NCBI RefSeq assembly: GCF_900110555.1
Contig: NZ_FOEE01000009.1
Span: forward strand, 1 to 64,000
DNA length: 64,000 nucleotides
Source: Trujillonella endophytica
GTDB taxonomy: Bacteria > Actinomycetota > Actinomycetes > Mycobacteriales > Geodermatophilaceae
Reading direction: 5' to 3'
Below the pieces are notes generated by a model. That model saw only the letters and a list, made by a program, of their open reading frames with translations, searched no databases and was not told where the DNA came from. Both the position numbers and the translations under genes were made by a program. Shown here one piece after another: positions 1 through 8,365 of the stretch (its first letter is position 1; each line of letters starts with the position of its first letter).

Positions 1-219
1 CGGCTCAACCGCGGCGGCGACCGCGCCGCCAACAACGCGATCCATCGGATCGTGCTCTGCCGGATGCGCCACGACGACCGCACCCGCGCCTACGTCGCCC
101 GCCGCACCGCCCAGGGACTGAGCAAGAAAGAGATCATGCGCTGCCTCAAGCGCTACGTCGTCCGTGAGGTCCACACCGCGCTACTCGCCGACTTTGACGA
201 CCTGGTCTCCACTGCTTGA
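1..219 (+). CDS. IS110-family transposase, C-terminal fragment (cut by window edge)
   Basis: The frame is open from base 1 to a TGA at 217-219 and gives 72 residues, including RAANNAIHRIVL, a middle stretch RMRHDDRTRAYVARR, and the end KEIMRCLKRYVVREVH. This matches the conserved C-terminal end of IS110/IS116/IS902 transposases (Transposase_20 region), the DEDD/serine recombinase type that needs no terminal inverted repeats. The start lies left of the window, so it is unknown whether the element is intact. No terminal repeat or target duplication is visible in the following bases. It is the only mobile-element sequence recognised in the window. The family call rests on recognised motifs only. 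Confidence 0.8.
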   Translation, partial: RLNRGGDRAANNAIHRIVLCRMRHDDRTRAYVARRTAQGLSKKEIMRCLKRYVVREVHTALLADFDDLVSTA

Positions 220-269
220 CGCCGATAGGAGCATCCCGTCGCCGTCCGGCCGCCGCGCGGTGGTGCACC

Positions 270-1106
270 ATGCCAGCCGTGCCCGGTTCCAGCCCCGTCC
301 TGCCGCACGAGGTCCTCGTCGAGGGGACGCCGGTGCGCTACGCCGTCACCGGCCGCCAGGACGACGACCGGGCCGGCGACCTGGTCCTCGTCCACGGCCA
401 CGGCGCCCACCACGTGTGGTGGCACGCCGTCGTCCCGCTGCTGGCCGACCGGTGGCGCGTGGTCACGTTCGACCTGAGCGGGCACGGCGACAGCGGGCAC
501 CGCGCCGGGTACTCCGGCCAGCAGTGGGCCCGGGAGATCGTGGCGGTCGCGGAGGCGGCGGGCGCGCGACGGCCCGTGGTGGTCGGCCACAGCCTGGGCG
601 GCCGCGTGGCCCTGCTCGCCGGCGGCGGGCACCCGGACCGGATCGCCGGCCTCGTGCTGATCGACTGCGGGATCCTCGTGCCCGAGACCCTCAAGGGCCG
701 CACCCTCCCCCCGCCGCGGCCGCCGAAGGTGTACCCGACACGGGAGGCCGCCGTCGCCGCGTTCCGGCTCGGCCCGTCGCAGCCCGAGCCGCCCGCCGAG
801 CTGTTCGCCCCGGTGGCCGAGTACTCGGTCCGGGCCGTCGAGGGCGGGTGGACGTGGAAGCACGGGGGGCAGCAGTTCCCCACGCTCTACGACGAGCACG
901 TGATGCACGCCGCGACCTCCCTGACGATCCCCGTCGCATACGTCTCCGGGGGCGCCAGCCTCGTGGTGGACGACGCCAAGGCCGCGGAGGTGACCGGGAT
1001 GCTGCCCGGCGTCCGCGCGGTCCGGGTGCCGGGCCTGCACCACCACATGGTCCTCGAGGACCCTGCTATCTGCGCGCGGCTGATCGACGAGCTCGCCCGG
1101 GCCTGA
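270..1106 (+). CDS. Alpha/beta fold hydrolase
   Basis: A 278-residue alpha/beta hydrolase. The oxyanion strand LVLVHGHGAHH lies near residue 35, the Asp-containing turn FDLSGHGDSG follows, the nucleophile elbow GHSLGG is near residue 107, and the C-terminal catalytic His is in GLHHHMVLEDP. No signal peptide is seen, so it is probably cytoplasmic. The ATG at 270 was preferred to a TTG at 216, because the extra residues are low-complexity Arg/Ala and overlap the transposase stop. No strong Shine-Dalgarno stands out. It is a single gene between the transposase remnant and ahpC. The substrate is unknown; esterase, lactonase or meta-cleavage-product hydrolase activity are all possible within this fold. 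Confidence 0.8.
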   Translation: MPAVPGSSPVLPHEVLVEGTPVRYAVTGRQDDDRAGDLVLVHGHGAHHVWWHAVVPLLADRWRVVTFDLSGHGDSGHRAGYSGQQWAREIVAVAEAAGARRPVVVGHSLGGRVALLAGGGHPDRIAGLVLIDCGILVPETLKGRTLPPPRPPKVYPTREAAVAAFRLGPSQPEPPAELFAPVAEYSVRAVEGGWTWKHGGQQFPTLYDEHVMHAATSLTIPVAYVSGGASLVVDDAKAAEVTGMLPGVRAVRVPGLHHHMVLEDPAICARLIDELARA

Positions 1107-1208
1107 GCGCCCGGCGCGGGCACGCCGCGACGTCCGTCCCACACCTCGAACCGGCCCGCCACCTGGGCAGACGTGATCCAGGTCATCGGCGCCCCGCTCG
1201 TGGCAGCT

Positions 1209-1241
1209 CGTGCCTTTCTTGTATGGTTCAAGAAAAGCACG
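1209..1241 (+). promoter_or_regulatory. Near-perfect palindrome over the probable ahpC -10
   Basis: Arms CGTGCCTTTCTTG (1209-1221) and CAAGAAAAGCACG (1229-1241) are reverse complements except at one position, and are separated by TATGGTT. TATGGT at 1222-1227 could serve as an actinobacterial -10 (TAnnnT). The centre lies about 47 nt upstream of the ahpC ATG and no T-run follows. An operator for a redox-responsive repressor or activator is likelier than a terminator. It does not match the ATAG-N7-CTAT OxyR consensus. Confidence 0.55.
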
Positions 1242-1271
1242 GCAGTCCCACCAACGAGCGGAGGCATCTCC

Positions 1272-1835
1272 ATGGCCCTCATCAACACCGAGATCAAGCC
1301 GTTCGCGGCCACCGCGTTCCACAACGGCGCGTTCGTCGACGTCTCCGACACCGACCTGCGCGGGAAGTGGTCGGTCGTCTTCTTCTACCCGGCCGACTTC
1401 ACCTTCGTCTGCCCCACCGAGCTGGGCGACCTCGCCGACCTGTACGAGGACTTCCGGGCGATCGGCGTGGAGATCTACTCGGTCTCCACCGACACCCACT
1501 TCACCCACAAGGCGTGGCACGAGACGTCGGACACGATCGTCAAGGTCCAGTACCCGATGATCGGCGACCCGACCGGCGCGATCACGAACAACTTCGAGGT
1601 CATGCGCCCGGGCCAGGGCCTGGCCGACCGCGCCACGTTCCTGATCGACCCCGACGGCGTCATCCAGTTCATGGAGATCTCGTCCGAGGGCGTCGGCCGC
1701 AACGCCGCCGAGCTGCTGCGCAAGGCCAAGGCCGCGCAGTACGTCCGGGAGCACCCGAACGAGGTCTGCCCGGCCAAGTGGGAAGAGGGCGACAGCACCC
1801 TCGCCCCGAGCCTGGACCTCGTCGGCAAGATCTGA
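1272..1835 (+). CDS. ahpC: Alkyl hydroperoxide reductase subunit C (2-Cys peroxiredoxin)
   Basis: A 187-residue typical 2-Cys peroxiredoxin of the AhpC subgroup. It reduces hydrogen peroxide, organic peroxides and peroxynitrite in the cytosol. The peroxidatic Cys47 sits in FTFVCPTEL and the resolving Cys166 in [22 protein letters not shown] and the C-terminal tail are also typical, and the length is normal for AhpC. The ATG at 1272 is chosen because a GGAG lies 10 nt upstream and the protein starts [11 protein letters not shown] as in the family; the in-frame start at 1173 would add unrelated residues. ahpF follows 120 nt downstream, so it is probably reduced by AhpF rather than by the AhpD system usual in mycobacteria. 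A palindrome sits in its promoter region. Confidence 0.96.
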   Translation: MALINTEIKPFAATAFHNGAFVDVSDTDLRGKWSVVFFYPADFTFVCPTELGDLADLYEDFRAIGVEIYSVSTDTHFTHKAWHETSDTIVKVQYPMIGDPTGAITNNFEVMRPGQGLADRATFLIDPDGVIQFMEISSEGVGRNAAELLRKAKAAQYVREHPNEVCPAKWEEGDSTLAPSLDLVGKI

Positions 1836-1870
1836 CTCCGGTCAGCACCTGACGCCCCCGGGCGTCGCAC

Positions 1871-1913
1871 GCCGGTGCGGGGCGGGCTGCCGCTCGCCCC
1901 GCCCCGCACCGGC
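1871..1913 (+). terminator. Hairpin(s) between ahpC and ahpF
   Basis: A 16-bp perfect stem, GCCGGTGCGGGGCGGG (1871-1886) with its complement at 1898-1913, has an 11-nt loop. It is preceded by a 7-bp hairpin, GACGCCC/GGGCGTC, at 1851-1866. There is no T-run, as is common in actinobacteria. It may attenuate transcription into ahpF, giving more peroxiredoxin than reductase. Confidence 0.6.
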
Positions 1914-1955
1914 CCCCGGCTCCTCCAGCACCCCCTCTCATCCCGGAGGCCTCCC

Positions 1956-3539
1956 GTGCCCGTGCTCGACCCCGCCCTCAGCAAGCAGCTCGCCCAGCAC
2001 CTGACCCTGGTCAAGCGGCCGATCGAGCTGGTCGCCTCCCTCGACGACAGCGCCAAGTCCTCGCAGACGGACGAGCTGCTCACCGAGGTCGCCGCCCTCT
2101 CCGACCAGGTCACCTACGTCCGGCGGGACGACGACGAGCGCCGCCCCTCCTTCGCCATCGAGCGGGTCGGGACCGACATCTCGGTGCGCTTCGCGGGCCT
2201 GCCGCTGGGCCACGAGTTCACCTCGTTCGTGCTCGCGCTCCTGCACGTCGGCGGCCACACCCCCAACATCGCGCCCGAACTGGTCGAGCAGATCCAGGCC
2301 CTGGACGGCGAGTACTCCTTCGAGACCGTCTTCTCCCTGACCTGTCAGAACTGCCCCGACGTGGTGCAGGCGCTCAACGTCATGAGCGTGCTCAACCCGC
2401 GGATCCGGCACACCGCCATCGACGGCGGCGTGTTCCGCGAGGAGGTGGAGGAGCGCGGCGTGCTCGCCGTCCCCACCGTCTTCGTCAACGGCGAGGTCTT
2501 CGACCAGGGCCGGATGACCCTCGAGCAGATCCTGGGCAAGCTCGACACCAGCGCCACCGAGCGCGCCGCGGAGGCCATCGAGGGCAAGGACCCCTTCGAC
2601 GTCCTCGTCGTCGGCGCCGGCCCCGCCGGGTTCTCCGCCGGCATCTACGCCGCCCGCAAGGGCATCCGGACCGGCGTGATCGGCGAGCGGCTCGGCGGCC
2701 AGGTGCTCGACACCATGGCCATCGAGAACCTCATCTCGGTGCCCTACACCGAGGGCCCGAAGCTGGCCGCCGCGCTCGAGCAGCACGCCGCCGAGTACGA
2801 GATCGACGTCATGGGCCTGCAGCGCGCCGCGAAGCTCGTGCCGGCGGAGACCGACGGCGACCTGCACACGGTCGAGCTGGCCAGCGGCGCCCGGGTCCAG
2901 GGCCGCGCCGTGGTCCTGGCCACCGGCGCGCGGTGGCGGCACATCGGCGTCCCCGGCGAGCAGGAGTACCGCAACAAGGGCGTCACCTACTGCCCGCACT
3001 GCGACGGCCCGCTGTTCAAGGGCAAGCGCGTCGCGGTGATCGGCGGCGGCAACTCCGGAGTCGAGGCGGCGATCGACCTGGCCGGCGTCGTCGAGCACGT
3101 CACGCTGGTCGAGTTCGACGACCGGCTGCGGGCCGACGACGTCCTGCAGCGCAAGCTGCACAGCCTGCCCAACGTCGACGTCGTCCTGTCCGCCGCGACC
3201 AGCGAGGTCCTCGGCGACGGCAACCGGGTGACCGGCCTGACCTACACCGACCGGCCCTCGGGCGAGACGCGGCGGCTGGACCTGGCCGGCGTGTTCGTCC
3301 AGATCGGCCTGCTGCCCAACACCGAGTGGCTCGAGGGCAGCGTCGAGCTGACCCGGCGCGGCGAGGTCGTGGTCGACGAGCGCGGCGCGACGTCGATCCC
3401 CGGGGTCTACGCCGCGGGCGACTGCACGACCGAGCCCTACAAGCAGATCGTGACCGCGATGGGCACCGGCTCCACCGCCGCGCTCAGCGCGTTCGACCAC
3501 CTGATCCGGACGTCGGCGCCGGCGGGTGCGACCGCCTGA
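1956..3539 (+). CDS. ahpF: Alkyl hydroperoxide reductase subunit F
   Basis: A 527-residue AhpF, the flavoprotein that passes electrons from NAD(P)H to AhpC. An N-terminal double-thioredoxin-fold domain (about residues 1-200) carries the redox pair Cys130-xx-Cys133 in TCQNCPD. A thioredoxin-reductase-like part then begins with the FAD motif [19 protein letters not shown] near residue 217. Its own disulfide Cys346-xx-Cys349 lies in [13 protein letters not shown], followed by the NAD(P)H motif [12 protein letters not shown] and a C-terminal FAD contact [14 protein letters not shown]. All four redox cysteines are present. The GTG at 1956 has CGGAGG 7-12 nt upstream. It follows ahpC; a strong hairpin ends the pair at 3558. 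Confidence 0.96.
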   Translation: MPVLDPALSKQLAQHLTLVKRPIELVASLDDSAKSSQTDELLTEVAALSDQVTYVRRDDDERRPSFAIERVGTDISVRFAGLPLGHEFTSFVLALLHVGGHTPNIAPELVEQIQALDGEYSFETVFSLTCQNCPDVVQALNVMSVLNPRIRHTAIDGGVFREEVEERGVLAVPTVFVNGEVFDQGRMTLEQILGKLDTSATERAAEAIEGKDPFDVLVVGAGPAGFSAGIYAARKGIRTGVIGERLGGQVLDTMAIENLISVPYTEGPKLAAALEQHAAEYEIDVMGLQRAAKLVPAETDGDLHTVELASGARVQGRAVVLATGARWRHIGVPGEQEYRNKGVTYCPHCDGPLFKGKRVAVIGGGNSGVEAAIDLAGVVEHVTLVEFDDRLRADDVLQRKLHSLPNVDVVLSAATSEVLGDGNRVTGLTYTDRPSGETRRLDLAGVFVQIGLLPNTEWLEGSVELTRRGEVVVDERGATSIPGVYAAGDCTTEPYKQIVTAMGTGSTAALSAFDHLIRTSAPAGATA

Positions 3540-3557
3540 CCGCCGGCAGCACGGCAG

Positions 3558-3595
3558 GAGGGGCCGGTACGGATCTCGATCCGTACCGGCCCCTC
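3558..3595 (+). terminator. Terminator after ahpF
   Basis: A perfect 18-bp inverted repeat, GAGGGGCCGGTACGGATC (3558-3575) and its complement (3578-3595), has a 2-nt centre and lies 19 nt after the ahpF stop. Confidence 0.85.
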
Positions 3596-3757
3596 GCGTT
3601 CCCCGCCCCCCTCACCGCACGGCCGCCGAGCCCTTGGCCCCTGCCGCGCCCCGGGGCCGGGTCCTAGCGTCGCTCGCGCGGCCGCCCTCCGGGGGCGCGG
3701 GACGGCGGTCGCCGTGGCGCACCGTCCCGCGCCCGCGAGCTGCAGGGGTGGACCCGG

Positions 3758-4183
3758 ATGACCTCCACGACGACGGGCACCGAGCGGGACACGGCCGCGA
3801 TCGCCGACCGGATCCGCGCGGCCTACGCGGCGATGGCACGGGGCGACGTGGAGCCGCTGCGGCAGCTGATGACCGACGACGTCACGTACGTCGACGTCAG
3901 CGGCGGCATCACCGGCGGCGTGCACCGGGGCTGGGACAGCATCCTGCACCTGTGGACCCAGGCGTCCCAGGTCGCCGGAGGCCCGGTCCGGCTGACCCTG
4001 GAGGACGTCGTCGTCCCCGACGAGAAGCGCGCCGTGGTCTTCATCAGGGCGAGCGCGGACATCGACGGCAGGACGGTGGAGGACGCGTCGGTGTTCGTCT
4101 ACTACCTCGAGGACGGCCGCGTCCGGACGGCCTATCTCATGCACGAGGACCCCGCCGCCCCGGAGGCCTTCGCCGACCGGTGA
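3758..4183 (+). CDS. NTF2-like (SnoaL/DUF4440-type) protein
   Basis: A 141-residue protein with the cone-shaped NTF2/SnoaL-like fold signature: helical start (IADRIRAAYAAMARGDVEPL), then LMTDDVTYVDVSGGITGGVHRGWDSI and alternating beta strands ending VFVYYLEDGRVRTAYLMHEDP. Such proteins bind or isomerise small hydrophobic ligands or have no known activity. No catalytic residue can be assigned. It stands alone, flanked by hairpins at 3558-3595 and 4202-4240, so it is probably monocistronic. The ATG at 3758 follows a purine-rich CAGGGGTGG. The family call is firm, the function open. Confidence 0.75.
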   Translation: MTSTTTGTERDTAAIADRIRAAYAAMARGDVEPLRQLMTDDVTYVDVSGGITGGVHRGWDSILHLWTQASQVAGGPVRLTLEDVVVPDEKRAVVFIRASADIDGRTVEDASVFVYYLEDGRVRTAYLMHEDPAAPEAFADR

Positions 4184-4535
4184 CGACCCGGCCCGGACGG
4201 CGAGAGGGGCCGGTGCGGATGATCCGCGCCGGCCCCTCTCGTTCCCCCCGGTCGGTGGCTGCGTCCCCCCGTGCGTCGCAGACGCCGACCGTGTCCGGCC
4301 CTTCCCGTTCCCGGCTCCCCCCGACCAGCGGCTCCGTCCCCCCGTGCGATGGAGACGCTGGTCGAACCGGGCCCGCGAGGGCCTGAGCTGTGGTGCGCCG
4401 CCGTTCCCGGCGACAAGGAGGACTCTGCCGACCGAACCGCAGGCGTCCCGCCCGGCAACCGCAAGGTCACCGCAAGATCCGCCGACCCGGCCTCGAGCTG
4501 CGAAAACCCCTTGTCGGGGCACCTACCGTCGCCTC
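4184..4535. other. Intergenic stretch, 352 nt
   Basis: It contains the terminator at 4202-4240. Two loosely similar tracts follow (around 4270 and 4340, both with CCGTGCG then GAGACG or CAGACG). A small CCCC-TTGT-CGGGG hairpin lies at about 4507-4519, and TACCGT at 4524-4529 could be a -10 for the next gene. No credible coding sequence is seen. Confidence 0.5.
4202..4240 (+). terminator. Terminator after the NTF2-like gene
   Basis: A 19-bp stem, GAGAGGGGCCGGTGCGGAT (4202-4220) and 4222-4240, has one G-T wobble and a 1-nt centre. It is very similar in sequence to the hairpin at 3558-3595. Confidence 0.8.
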
Positions 4536-4904
4536 GTGACCCCCTCCCCCGGCACGGCGCCGCCCCGGCTCCCCGTGCACCGCCCGCACGACGGCGAGCT
4601 GGTCGGCCGGCTGTCCGCCGAGCGGCGCGACGGTGCCGACGTGTGGGTGGCGCACACCCTCTTCGGCGTCGAGCTGGCCACGTTCGGCGGCCGCGAGGAG
4701 GCGGCGGGGTTCCTGCACGCCCGCGGCCTGGCGGTGCTGGCCGAGCGGTGGTGGTGGACCTCGCCGGAGGAGGGCCGGGTGCCCGTGACCCTCGTCGAGG
4801 CCCGCCCCGACGCGGTGACCTTCCGCCTCGAGCTCGACCCGGCGAGCCCGCTGCGCACCGTCTCCGGCGCGGCTCTGGCGTCGCTGTCGCGCACCCCGGA
4901 CTGA
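4536..4904 (+). CDS. Conserved hypothetical protein
   Basis: A 122-residue protein of unknown function. A proline-rich start (VTPSPGTAPPRLPVHRPHDG) is followed by a compact alpha/beta domain: ELVGRLSAERRDGADVWVAH, EEAAGFLHARGL, RWWWTSPEEG, then VPVTLVEARPDAVTFRLEL. No cysteines, membrane segment or known catalytic motif are seen. The GTG at 4536 is chosen because TACCGT (4524-4529) ends 6 nt before it, the spacing expected of a leaderless actinobacterial promoter. Longer in-frame readings would start in low-complexity sequence. It is followed, on the same strand, by the flavin oxidoreductase. Confidence 0.55.
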   Translation: MTPSPGTAPPRLPVHRPHDGELVGRLSAERRDGADVWVAHTLFGVELATFGGREEAAGFLHARGLAVLAERWWWTSPEEGRVPVTLVEARPDAVTFRLELDPASPLRTVSGAALASLSRTPD

Positions 4905-4962
4905 GGAAGGTCCGCGCCGGTCGGGGCGTTGACCGGCGTGTGACCAGCAGCCGGGCCGTGGA

Positions 4963-6006
4963 GTGGTGGTGGTCGGGGGCGGCCAGGGCGGGCTGAGCAC
5001 GGCCTACCACCTCGCCCGCCTCGGCTTCGCCCGCGAGAGGGGCTTCGTCGTCCTGGACGGCGACGACGGCCCCGGAGGCGCGTGGCGGCACCGCTGGCCC
5101 GCGCTGACGGTCGGCACCACCCACCGCGTGCACGACCTGCCGGGGCTGCCGTTCCCCGGGCGGGGCGAGCAGTCGGCCGCGGAGGCGGTGCCGGCCTACT
5201 TCGCCGAGTACGAGCGCCGCTTCGACCTGCCGGTGCACCGGCCGGTCCGCGTCACCGCCGTCCGGCGGGCGGGCCTCGGGTTCGTCGTCGAGACCCCCGA
5301 CGGCGACTGGTCGGCCCGCGCCGTCGTCAACGCCACCGGCACGTGGACCCGGCCGTTCGTGCCTCGCTACCCGGGCCAGGAGACCTTCCGCGGCCGGCAG
5401 CTGCACGCCGCCGACTACCGGTCGGCGGAGGAGTTCGCCGGCGGGTCGGTGGTCGTCGTGGGCGGGGGCGCCTCCGCCGTCCAGCTGCTCGGCGAGATCG
5501 GCGAGGTGGCGACGACGACCTGGGTGACCCGGCGCCCGCCCGTGTGGCGGGAGGGCCCGTTCGACGAGGCCGCCGGACGCGCGGCCGTCGCCCGGGTGGC
5601 CGCCGCGATCCGCGAGGGCCGCTCGCCGGGCAGCGTCGTCGGCACCACCGGGCTGGTCGTGACCCCGTGGGTCCGCGGGGCCCGCGACCGCGGCCTGCTC
5701 GAGCGGTTGCCGGTGTTCGACCGCATCACCCCCGACGGCGTCGTCTGGGACGACGGGCGGTCGGTCCGGGCCGACGCGATCCTGTGGGCCACCGGCTTCC
5801 GCGCCGCCGTCGGGCACCTGGCGCCGCTGCGGCTGCGCGCGCCGGGCGGCGCGATCCCGCTGGAGGGCACCCGGGTCGTCGGCGAGACGCGGCTGCACCT
5901 GGTCGGCTACGGCCCCAGCGCCAGCACCATCGGCGCGAACCGGGCCGGGCGCGCCGCGGCCGTGGAGCTCGCCAGGCAGCTCCTCCCGGACCGCGCCGCG
6001 GCCTGA
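4963..6006 (+). CDS. FAD/NAD(P)-binding oxidoreductase, flavin monooxygenase-like
   Basis: A 347-residue flavoprotein with two dinucleotide-binding motifs: VVVGGGQGGLSTAYHL for FAD at the very start and VVVVGGGASAVQLLGEIG for NAD(P)H near residue 160. GGAWRHRWPAL and FRGRQLHAADYR between them follow the pattern of small flavin monooxygenase/CzcO-like enzymes. The start is unusual. The first Gly-rich strand begins at residue 2, and a GTG at 4940 in another frame encodes VTSSRAVE, which looks like the missing N-terminus. One extra G near 4961-4963 would join them. Either the gene uses the GTG at 4963 or it has a frame disruption. The substrate is unknown. Confidence 0.75.
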   Translation: MVVVGGGQGGLSTAYHLARLGFARERGFVVLDGDDGPGGAWRHRWPALTVGTTHRVHDLPGLPFPGRGEQSAAEAVPAYFAEYERRFDLPVHRPVRVTAVRRAGLGFVVETPDGDWSARAVVNATGTWTRPFVPRYPGQETFRGRQLHAADYRSAEEFAGGSVVVVGGGASAVQLLGEIGEVATTTWVTRRPPVWREGPFDEAAGRAAVARVAAAIREGRSPGSVVGTTGLVVTPWVRGARDRGLLERLPVFDRITPDGVVWDDGRSVRADAILWATGFRAAVGHLAPLRLRAPGGAIPLEGTRVVGETRLHLVGYGPSASTIGANRAGRAAAVELARQLLPDRAAA

Positions 6007-6046
6007 CCCGCCCGCCGTCCGCCCCCTCTCCCCGCCGCCTGCCCCC

Positions 6047-6107
6047 GCCGAGATCGGCGATCTCGGCGGCATCGGGCCCCGATGGTGCCGAGATCGGCGA
6101 TCTCGGC
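6047..6107. repeat. Two identical 21-bp palindromes 40 bp apart
   Basis: The palindrome consists of GCCGAGATCG, a central G, and the reverse complement of that arm. It occurs at 6047-6067 and again, identically, at 6087-6107. Between them lies another palindrome, CATCGGG-C-CCCGATG (6070-6084). The block sits between the flavin oxidoreductase stop and the ABC ATPase start. It could be a paired operator for the ABC operon, a terminator, or a genome-wide intergenic repeat. Confidence 0.7.
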
Positions 6108-6239
6108 AGGCTGGAGACCCCCGAGCGGTCTCCTGGGGGACGGATGGGGGTCGGGTCAGGGCGCTCCCGGATGTCCCCGGACGGCGGCGCCCGACAGCCT
6201 CGACGGCATGACTCCTCCCCTCCTGCCCGGGACGGCGCC

Positions 6240-7157
6240 GTGATCATCGCCCGGGACCTCACCAAGACCTACGGCCCCCGGACCGCCGTCGACGGCATCT
6301 CCTTCACCGTCGAGCCCGGCCGGGTGACCGGCTTCCTCGGCCCCAACGGCGCGGGCAAGTCGACGACGATGCGGATGGTGCTGGGGCTGGACCGGCCCAC
6401 CAGCGGCAGCGTCACGGTCAACGGCTCCCGCTACGCCGACTCCCCCGCCCCGCTGCGCGAGGTCGGCGCGCTGCTGGAGGCCCGCGCCCTGCACCCGGGC
6501 CGCACCGCCCGCAACCACCTGCGCTGGCTGGCGGCCAGCAACGCGCTCCCCGCGACGCGCATCGACGCGGTCCTGGGGCTCGTCGGTCTGGAAGGGGTGG
6601 CCGACCAGCGGGTCGGCCGGTTCTCCCTCGGCATGAGCCAGCGGCTCGGCATCGCCGTGGCGCTGCTCGGCGACCCCGCCGTCGTCGTCCTCGACGAGCC
6701 GGTGAACGGCCTGGACCCCGAGGGCATCCGCTGGGTCCGCACCCTCGCCCGGCAGCTGGCCGCGGAGGGGCGCACCGTGTTCGTCTCCAGCCACCTCATG
6801 GCCGAGATGGCGCTGACCGCCGACCACCTGGTCGTCATCGGGCGGGGCCGGGTGCTCGCCGACTGCCCCACGGCGGACTTCATCGCCCGGCACGCCGCCG
6901 CGCACGTGCGGGTGCGCAGCCCGCAGTCGGGCGAGCTCGCCGCGGTGCTGCGCCGCTCCGGCGCCCACGTCACCGCCGATGGCGAGGGGCTGCGCGTGGA
7001 GGGCCTCGACACGAGCGGCATCGGCGACCTCGCCGGCGCGCACGGCCTCGTCCTGCACGAGCTCACGCTCGTCCGGTCGTCCCTGGAGGACGCCTTCATG
7101 ACCCTCACCGCCGACAGCGTCGAGTACGGCACCACTCCCGCGGGGGCCGCGCGATGA
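6240..7157 (+). CDS. ABC transporter ATP-binding protein
   Basis: A 305-residue ABC ATPase of the multidrug/bacitracin-type exporter group. Walker A GPNGAGKST is near residue 38, the signature FSLGMSQRLGIA near 131, Walker B VVVLDEPVNGLDPEG follows, and the switch His is in FVSSHLMAEM. The C-terminal extension (HVRVRSPQSG...LHELTLVRSSLEDAFMTLT) is typical of this group. The GTG at 6240 starts directly before IIARDLTKTYG; upstream in-frame sequence is non-conserved. It overlaps the permease by 4 nt (ATGA), so the two form one exporter operon. Drug, lipid or peptide export is plausible; no substrate is visible. Confidence 0.93.
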   Translation: MIIARDLTKTYGPRTAVDGISFTVEPGRVTGFLGPNGAGKSTTMRMVLGLDRPTSGSVTVNGSRYADSPAPLREVGALLEARALHPGRTARNHLRWLAASNALPATRIDAVLGLVGLEGVADQRVGRFSLGMSQRLGIAVALLGDPAVVVLDEPVNGLDPEGIRWVRTLARQLAAEGRTVFVSSHLMAEMALTADHLVVIGRGRVLADCPTADFIARHAAAHVRVRSPQSGELAAVLRRSGAHVTADGEGLRVEGLDTSGIGDLAGAHGLVLHELTLVRSSLEDAFMTLTADSVEYGTTPAGAAR

Positions 7158-7987
7158 CCGCCGCCGTGACCGCCGACCGGCCCGTCCCGACCACCCCGCC
7201 GGCCGCCGCCGGCGCCTCCCGGCCCGGTTTCGGGAACGTGCTGCGCGCCGAGTGGATCAAGTTCTGGTCGGTGCGCTCCACCGCCTGGTCGGTCGCGACC
7301 CTGTTCGTGCTCGGCGCCGGGCTGACCGTGCTCGTGTGCGCCACCAGCGCGGAGTGGCTGGCCGGCGACGAGGCCGACGAGTCGCCGGCCTCCTTCGTCA
7401 CGTGGGGCCTGATGCTCGCCCAGGTCACCGCCGTGGTGCTGGGCACGCTCGTGGCGACCAGCGAGTACGGCACCGGGATGATCCGCGCGACCCTCGCCGC
7501 CGTCCCCCGGCGCGGGCCGGTGCTGGCGGCCAAGGCGGCCGTCCTCACCAGCACCCTGCTCGTGGCCGGCACGGTCACGGCCTTCGCGGGCTACCTGGGC
7601 GGCAACGCGTTCCTCTCCGCGGAGGGCATCGGCCTGTCCCTGGACGACGACGGCGTGCTGCGCGCCCTCGTCGGTAGCGGCCTCTACCTGGCCGGGCTGG
7701 GACTGCTGTCGATGGCGGTCGGCCTCCTCGTGCGGCACACCGCCGCGGCGCTGGCGACGGTGCTCGGGATCGTCTTCGTCGTCGGCAACATGGCGTTCCT
7801 GCTGCCCGGCGGATGGGGCGAGTGGGTGGCCAAGGTGCTCCCGGGCAACGCCGGCTCGGCGGTCGCGACCCCGGTGTCGTTCAATCCGGAGCTGCTCGAC
7901 CCGTGGCCCGGGTTCGCGGTGTTCGCCGTCGAGGTGGCGGTGCTGCTCGCGGTGGCGACGGTGGCCTTCCGGCGCCGCGACGCCTGA
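7154..7987 (+). CDS. ABC transporter permease (ABC-2 type)
   Basis: A 277-residue integral membrane protein with about six hydrophobic segments, including STAWSVATLFVLGAGLTVL, FVTWGLMLAQVTAVVLGTLV, VLGIVFVVGNMAFLLPGG and FAVFAVEVAVLLAVATVAF. An N-terminal cytoplasmic stretch contains NVLRAEWIKFWSVRST, the usual entry of ABC-2 permeases paired with CcmA-like ATPases. It overlaps the ATPase stop by 4 nt and must form the membrane half of that exporter, probably as a homodimer. TSEYGTGMIRATLAAVPRR is the conserved loop of this family. A 30-nt gap leads to the next small gene. Confidence 0.9.
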   Translation: MTAAVTADRPVPTTPPAAAGASRPGFGNVLRAEWIKFWSVRSTAWSVATLFVLGAGLTVLVCATSAEWLAGDEADESPASFVTWGLMLAQVTAVVLGTLVATSEYGTGMIRATLAAVPRRGPVLAAKAAVLTSTLLVAGTVTAFAGYLGGNAFLSAEGIGLSLDDDGVLRALVGSGLYLAGLGLLSMAVGLLVRHTAAALATVLGIVFVVGNMAFLLPGGWGEWVAKVLPGNAGSAVATPVSFNPELLDPWPGFAVFAVEVAVLLAVATVAFRRRDA

Positions 7988-8017
7988 AGGGCGGGCCGGC
8001 GGTGGGACAGTGGGCGG

Positions 8018-8362
8018 GTGACCGCCCCCGATGACCTCACCGCCGGCCGCGACCGGGCCGACGAGCTGCTGCGCCGCCTGGCCGACGACGAGGCGAGCGC
8101 GGAGGCGCTGCTGGAGGAGCTCACCGAGGTCCGCGACCTCGCCTTCGTCGGCGCGGGGCTGACCGCGATCGCGCGCACCGAGGCCCGCCGGCTCCCCCCG
8201 GCGCAGCGCGCCCAGGCCGCCACCCGGCAGGTGCATCTCGGCGCGCTGCGCGACCGCTCCCGCACCGACCCGGCCGGCCTGCGGACCTGGCTCCGCCGGG
8301 CGGCCGAGGAGGTGCTCCTGCTCCGCCGGCTGCGGGAGACGGCCGACCGCGTCGCCGGCTGA
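8018..8362 (+). CDS. Small hypothetical helical protein
   Basis: A 114-residue, strongly charged, probably all-helical cytoplasmic protein (RADELLRRLADDEASAEALL, then RRAAEEVLLLRRLRETADRV at the end). No cysteine, membrane segment or known motif is seen. GACAGT at 8006-8011 ends 6 nt before the GTG, so it may have its own leaderless promoter, although it lies only 30 nt after the ABC permease. It converges with the next gene, with 3 nt between the stops and no terminator visible. The function is not recognised. Confidence 0.5.
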   Translation: MTAPDDLTAGRDRADELLRRLADDEASAEALLEELTEVRDLAFVGAGLTAIARTEARRLPPAQRAQAATRQVHLGALRDRSRTDPAGLRTWLRRAAEEVLLLRRLRETADRVAG

Positions 8363-8365
8363 GGG

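Noticed and set aside
1209-1241. OxyR site
   Set aside because: No ATAG-N7-CTAT element; the palindrome has a different sequence.
153-1754. 533-residue minus-strand frame
   Set aside because: It is antisense to the hydrolase and ahpC and has no recognisable motif.
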